This document shows positions 61,414-64,000 of a stretch of DNA of 64,000 bases, piece by piece. How positions within the stretch are numbered: the first letter of the stretch is position 1; every line of letters starts with the position of its first letter. The notes below the pieces were generated by a model that did not search any database, was not told the DNA's origin, and saw nothing but the letters and a program-made list of their open reading frames with translations. The position numbers and the translations under genes were made by a program. This DNA is from Phycisphaerae bacterium (GTDB lineage Bacteria; Planctomycetota; Phycisphaerae; UBA1845; UTPLA1): NCBI GenBank assembly GCA_035275405.1, contig DATEMU010000007.1, forward strand, positions 395,280 to 459,279, read 5' to 3'.

Positions 61414-61752
61414 CTAGCCTGCGTACGCGAACTGCCCCCGCTCGACCTTCTTGAACCGGGCCTCTTTGCCCTTGGCGTTGATCTCCCGCAGGATCGCGGC
61501 GTAGAGCGTGGCGTGCGGCGTCTTGCCGCCCGGGCTCTTCCACAGGCCCTTCTCGGCCATCGCCGTGATCAGGTCGACGCTGCGCATCGGCTTGCTCGCC
61601 TTGGCCAGAACCGTCGCGGCGGCGTCCAGGGCGCTGACGCGCTTGGGCTTGGGCGCGGCGTTGACCTTCTTCACCTTGCCCTTGGGGGCGCTGGTGTCCT
61701 TGGGCTTGGTGGTTGCCTTCTTCGTGCTCTTGTTTTTCTTGCTCGTACTCAT
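61414..61752 (-). CDS. HARE-HTH domain protein
   Basis: 112 residues from the ATG at 61752 with AAGGAG upstream. The first 50 residues are Lys/Ala/Pro-rich and disordered. The rest (SALDAAATVLAKASKPMRSV, ATLYAAILREINAKGKEARF) is a HARE winged helix, a DNA-binding module found on restriction enzymes, RNA polymerase delta and chromatin proteins. It may read DNA modification or pack DNA. Confidence 0.85.
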   Translation of the reverse strand: MSTSKKNKSTKKATTKPKDTSAPKGKVKKVNAAPKPKRVSALDAAATVLAKASKPMRSVDLITAMAEKGLWKSPGGKTPHATLYAAILREINAKGKEARFKKVERGQFAYAG

Positions 61753-61809
61753 CGATCTACTCCTTACAAAAGGTTTTGCCACGCCTACGCGGCGCGGCGT
61801 TGTTCACAT

Positions 61810-62037
61810 TCAGTTCACCGGCACGGTCATGATCCGGAAGGTGCCGTCGGGCATCTCGTGGTCGCACAGGTAGGCGAACTCGCACCCGGCGGCGGCGAGG
61901 CGATCGGCCTCGGCCTGGCGGATCACGTAGGACTTGCCGCTCAGCGTGATCACGGCATCGCCGTAGCCGCTGGCGCAAAAGTGCTGGAGGGCCTCGTCGG
62001 CTGTGTCAAATTCGATGGCTTCAAATTCAAGGGTCAT
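61810..62037 (-). CDS. Small hypothetical protein
   Basis: 75 residues, acidic, with a compact alpha/beta look (VITLSGKSYVIRQAEADRLA, CEFAYLCDHEMPDG). Reverse-strand cluster with 61414, 62062 and 62424. No family recognised. Confidence 0.65.
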   Translation of the reverse strand: MTLEFEAIEFDTADEALQHFCASGYGDAVITLSGKSYVIRQAEADRLAAAGCEFAYLCDHEMPDGTFRIMTVPVN

Positions 62038-62061
62038 GGTCGTCTCTCCGTTTCGCGTGGC

Positions 62062-62412
62062 CTACGAGCCGAAAACGAACTCCGCCAGCCCCGCCGCCAA
62101 GAGGTCGACGATCTTCTGGGCGACCGGCGTGGCGGCGGGGATGTCCGCGCCCCTGTCCCAATTGAAAACCGTCACTCGGTCCTCGCTCCGCCGCAGCCAC
62201 AACTTCGAGATGCGGCTGTCGTCGATCTCGTAGGCGGGGTTCTCCGCATGCTCGGCGAATACGAGGGCCTCGAAGCAGTGTCCGCCGATCGTTCCCGAGA
62301 CCCATGCGCCGCCCGCGTTGGTGCGGCGAGCGATCTTTTTGAGCGCCAGCGAGTCCATCAGGTCGAGGGCGTCGTCTTCGTGTTCGGTCGTGTCGATGTT
62401 TTCTGCGGTCAT
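62062..62412 (-). CDS. Hypothetical acidic protein
   Basis: 116 residues from the ATG at 62412 (AAGGAGCCAACC upstream). The region GGAWVSGTIGGHCFEALVFA followed by YEIDDSRISKLWLRR is, from memory, a pattern of small conserved phage/plasmid proteins of unknown function. Acidic N-terminus. Confidence 0.7.
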   Translation of the reverse strand: MTAENIDTTEHEDDALDLMDSLALKKIARRTNAGGAWVSGTIGGHCFEALVFAEHAENPAYEIDDSRISKLWLRRSEDRVTVFNWDRGADIPAATPVAQKIVDLLAAGLAEFVFGS

Positions 62413-62423
62413 GGTTGGCTCCT

Positions 62424-62609
62424 TCAAAATTCGAATCCGAGGTTCAGGCATCGCTCGAGGTCCTTCAGCGTCATCGTGCCGGCCCGCAGAATGCGGCTGG
62501 CCCATGCGCCGATCGCCAGGCTCTGGCACGATAGGCATTCGCGTAAGAACGCCCGCAGGTCGCGGTCGAGGGCGATCGGTTTCGAGTCGTTGGCGTTCGT
62601 CGTTTTCAT
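62424..62609 (-). CDS. Small hypothetical protein
   Basis: 61 residues from the ATG at 62609 (TAGGAG upstream). Helical, with two Cys (LRECLSCQSLAIGAWASRIL). First gene of the reverse-strand cluster. Unrecognised. The 204 bases to the next gene on the right hold divergent promoters at most. Confidence 0.65.
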   Translation of the reverse strand: MKTTNANDSKPIALDRDLRAFLRECLSCQSLAIGAWASRILRAGTMTLKDLERCLNLGFEF

Positions 62610-62813
62610 GTTCGCGTCTCCTACGGCGTACGCCCCATGCGTACATCCACATGAGGGCAAGTTCGGCGACCGAAAGCAAGGCCCGGGGGCCATCATTCCG
62701 GCCGGAATTCCAACAATCTTTTCCAGTTATTTACGCCAAACGCCTAGCCGTCAGGCGCGCGGATTGCATGGCTGCGGCCGTTGGCCACGCGCCCCGGCGT
62801 TGGAGGCGGCGTA

Positions 62814-63050
62814 ATGTCAGGACATGTCCTTAGCCCGCCTGCCCCACCGGCCAAGCCAGCGCTGAATCCCAACGCGCTGTCCATCGCCGATGCCGCGCGC
62901 CTGCTCAGCGCTGCGGGCGGCCAACTCATCACGGCAGAGATGATCCAGGCCGACATCGCCGCCGGCGCGCCCGTTAACGGCGACGGCACCCTCAATCTCG
63001 TGCATTACACGGCTTGGCAGGTGAAGGAGATGGCCGGCGGTGACGATTGA
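62814..63050 (+). CDS. Putative terminase small subunit-like/HTH protein
   Basis: 78 residues from the ATG at 62814 with GGAGG seven bases upstream. LSIADAARLLSAAGGQLITA has a helix-turn-helix appearance, and the end overlaps the terminase large-subunit start by eleven bases. Position suggests a small-subunit or DNA-recognition role, but the length is short and no signature is decisive. Confidence 0.55.
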   Translation: MSGHVLSPPAPPAKPALNPNALSIADAARLLSAAGGQLITAEMIQADIAAGAPVNGDGTLNLVHYTAWQVKEMAGGDD

Positions 63051-64000
63051 TCCCCGGTGCCTGCGCCCGACGCAGCTCGTGAAGCTGCTCAACTCGACGC
63101 CGCTGGGAGAGGTCATCGGCGACCGGCAGTTGTACAACCACCGCCAGCGGGCTGGTCTGCGGATCGTCGCTGCCGGTGATTCGTCCAAGGTCGATCTACT
63201 GCGGTATCTGGCCTGGCTGGTCCTCGAGCGCCACCGGCCCCGGCCCGAGCCCCCGGGCCTGACCGGCTACGAGGCCCATCGCGACCGCGTCCGGCAGCGC
63301 AACCTCGAACTGTCCCTCTCCGGCCGGAACATCGGCGACCTGCCTGCTGTGGTGAACGCCGAGCGGAGGGAAAAAGCGTCCCGGAACTTCCAATTCTTCT
63401 GTGAACAGTACCTGCCCCAGACCTTCTACCTGTCTTGGTCGCCGGATCACCTCAAGGTGGTCCGCAAGATTGAGTTGGCGGTGCTCTTGGGCGGCCTCTT
63501 TGCGATGGCCATGCCGCGGGGGAGCGGCAAGACCTCCATGTGCGAGATGGCCTGCCTCTGGGCCCTGGTCTATGGACACCGGGAGTTCGTGGCCCTCATC
63601 GGCGCGGATGAAGCGCATGCCGCAAAAATGCTGGATTCCATCAAATCCGAATTGGAGAACAACGACCTGCTGCTCGAGGATTTCCCCGAGGTCGTCTTTC
63701 CCATCCGCTGCCTCGAGGGCATCCACCAGCGTGCCGGGGGCCAACTCTACGTGGGCAAACCCACCCACATCGGCTGGACCGCACGCCAGGTCGTGTTGCC
63801 GACGATGCCGGACTCCCCGGCCTCGGGCGCCTCCATCAGCGTCGCCGGCATCACGGGCAGGATCCGCGGGATGAAACACAAGCGGGTGGATGGCGCGGCG
63901 ATTCGGCCCTCCCTGGTCCTGATCGATGACCCGCAGACGGATGAATCGGCGAAGTCACCCTCCCAGTGCGCCACGCGAGAGCGCATCCTCGCCGGGGCCA
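63040..64000 (+). CDS. Phage terminase large subunit (3' end outside window)
   Basis: At least 320 residues from the GTG at 63040. After a 130-residue N-terminal region, the packaging ATPase appears: LSWSPDHLKVVRKIE, Walker A AMPRGSGKTSMCEM (about 159-172), FVALIGADEAHAAKML and Walker B PSLVLIDDPQTDE. Terminases cut and pump phage DNA into proheads. The C-terminal nuclease domain lies beyond the window. This gene is the best evidence that element 2 is a prophage. Confidence 0.88.
   Translation, partial: MTIDPRCLRPTQLVKLLNSTPLGEVIGDRQLYNHRQRAGLRIVAAGDSSKVDLLRYLAWLVLERHRPRPEPPGLTGYEAHRDRVRQRNLELSLSGRNIGDLPAVVNAERREKASRNFQFFCEQYLPQTFYLSWSPDHLKVVRKIELAVLLGGLFAMAMPRGSGKTSMCEMACLWALVYGHREFVALIGADEAHAAKMLDSIKSELENNDLLLEDFPEVVFPIRCLEGIHQRAGGQLYVGKPTHIGWTARQVVLPTMPDSPASGASISVAGITGRIRGMKHKRVDGAAIRPSLVLIDDPQTDESAKSPSQCATRERILAGA

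Larger units (their letters stand above)
51178..64000. mobile_element. Prophage (element 2), left 12.8 kb
   Basis: Starts at the internal att copy with an integrase homologous to that of element 1. It carries a primase-helicase, a ParB-methylase fusion and a terminase large subunit, which together indicate a tailed-phage genome rather than a conjugative element. Capsid, portal and tail genes should follow to the right. Confidence 0.8.

Noticed and set aside
61402..62814. Forward open frame of 470 codons
   Set aside because: It covers four reverse-strand genes, three with AAGGAG-type sites and one with a HARE-HTH domain; no domain is visible in the forward frame.

Overview
The window looks like planctomycete DNA, most likely from the Phycisphaerae. 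Three things point that way: DUF1580 proteins (6303-6650 and 55148-55483), a Cys-x2-Cys zinc ribbon on a small membrane protein (95-508), and a secreted Kelch protein with dockerin-like calcium repeats (30474-32528). This is inference; no ribosomal or core marker gene is present apart from one tRNA.

Layout. Positions 1-944 are ordinary chromosome. A tRNA-Gly(CCC) gene follows at 945-1016. Its last 42 bases (975-1016, anticodon loop to 3' end) recur exactly at 51136-51177. A tyrosine integrase gene lies just inside each copy (1139-2311 and 51293-52474, homologous to each other). I read this as two elements in tandem at one tRNA: element 1 (about 1017-51177, 50 kb) and element 2 (51178 to beyond the window end).

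Element 1 is an integrative and mobilizable element. It has a MobF relaxase (16892-19534), a coupling ATPase (8953-10461), ParB-like and ParA proteins, a replication-initiator-like protein, an orphan DNA methylase and a giant methylase-helicase, but no VirB4 or other mating-pore gene. Cargo: (a) an autoregulated four-gene operon with a QueC-like PP-loop enzyme, an HTH-ImmA/IrrE protease and a PIN protein (2408-6132); (b) a GT-C-like membrane enzyme; (c) a Kelch surface protein; (d) a thymidine module of thymidylate-kinase-like, membrane PLD-like, thymidine-phosphorylase-like and deoxynucleoside-kinase-like proteins (33550-37659); (e) a tightly packed defence operon of HTH, SNF2 helicase, DUF3644, type III Mod, TIR, type III Res and GHKL-ATPase/nuclease (38122-50754).

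Element 2 is a prophage. It has an integrase, a decayed IS1595-type transposase, a DUF3800 gene flanked by two structured-RNA candidates, a primase-helicase, a ParB-methylase fusion, a DUF998 membrane protein, small reverse-strand genes and a terminase large subunit running off the end.

The best candidates for undescribed biology are the composite type III/TIR/GHKL operon, the thymidine-salvage module, the QueC-like operon and the RNA-DUF3800 locus. Functions come from motifs read by eye; no database search was possible.
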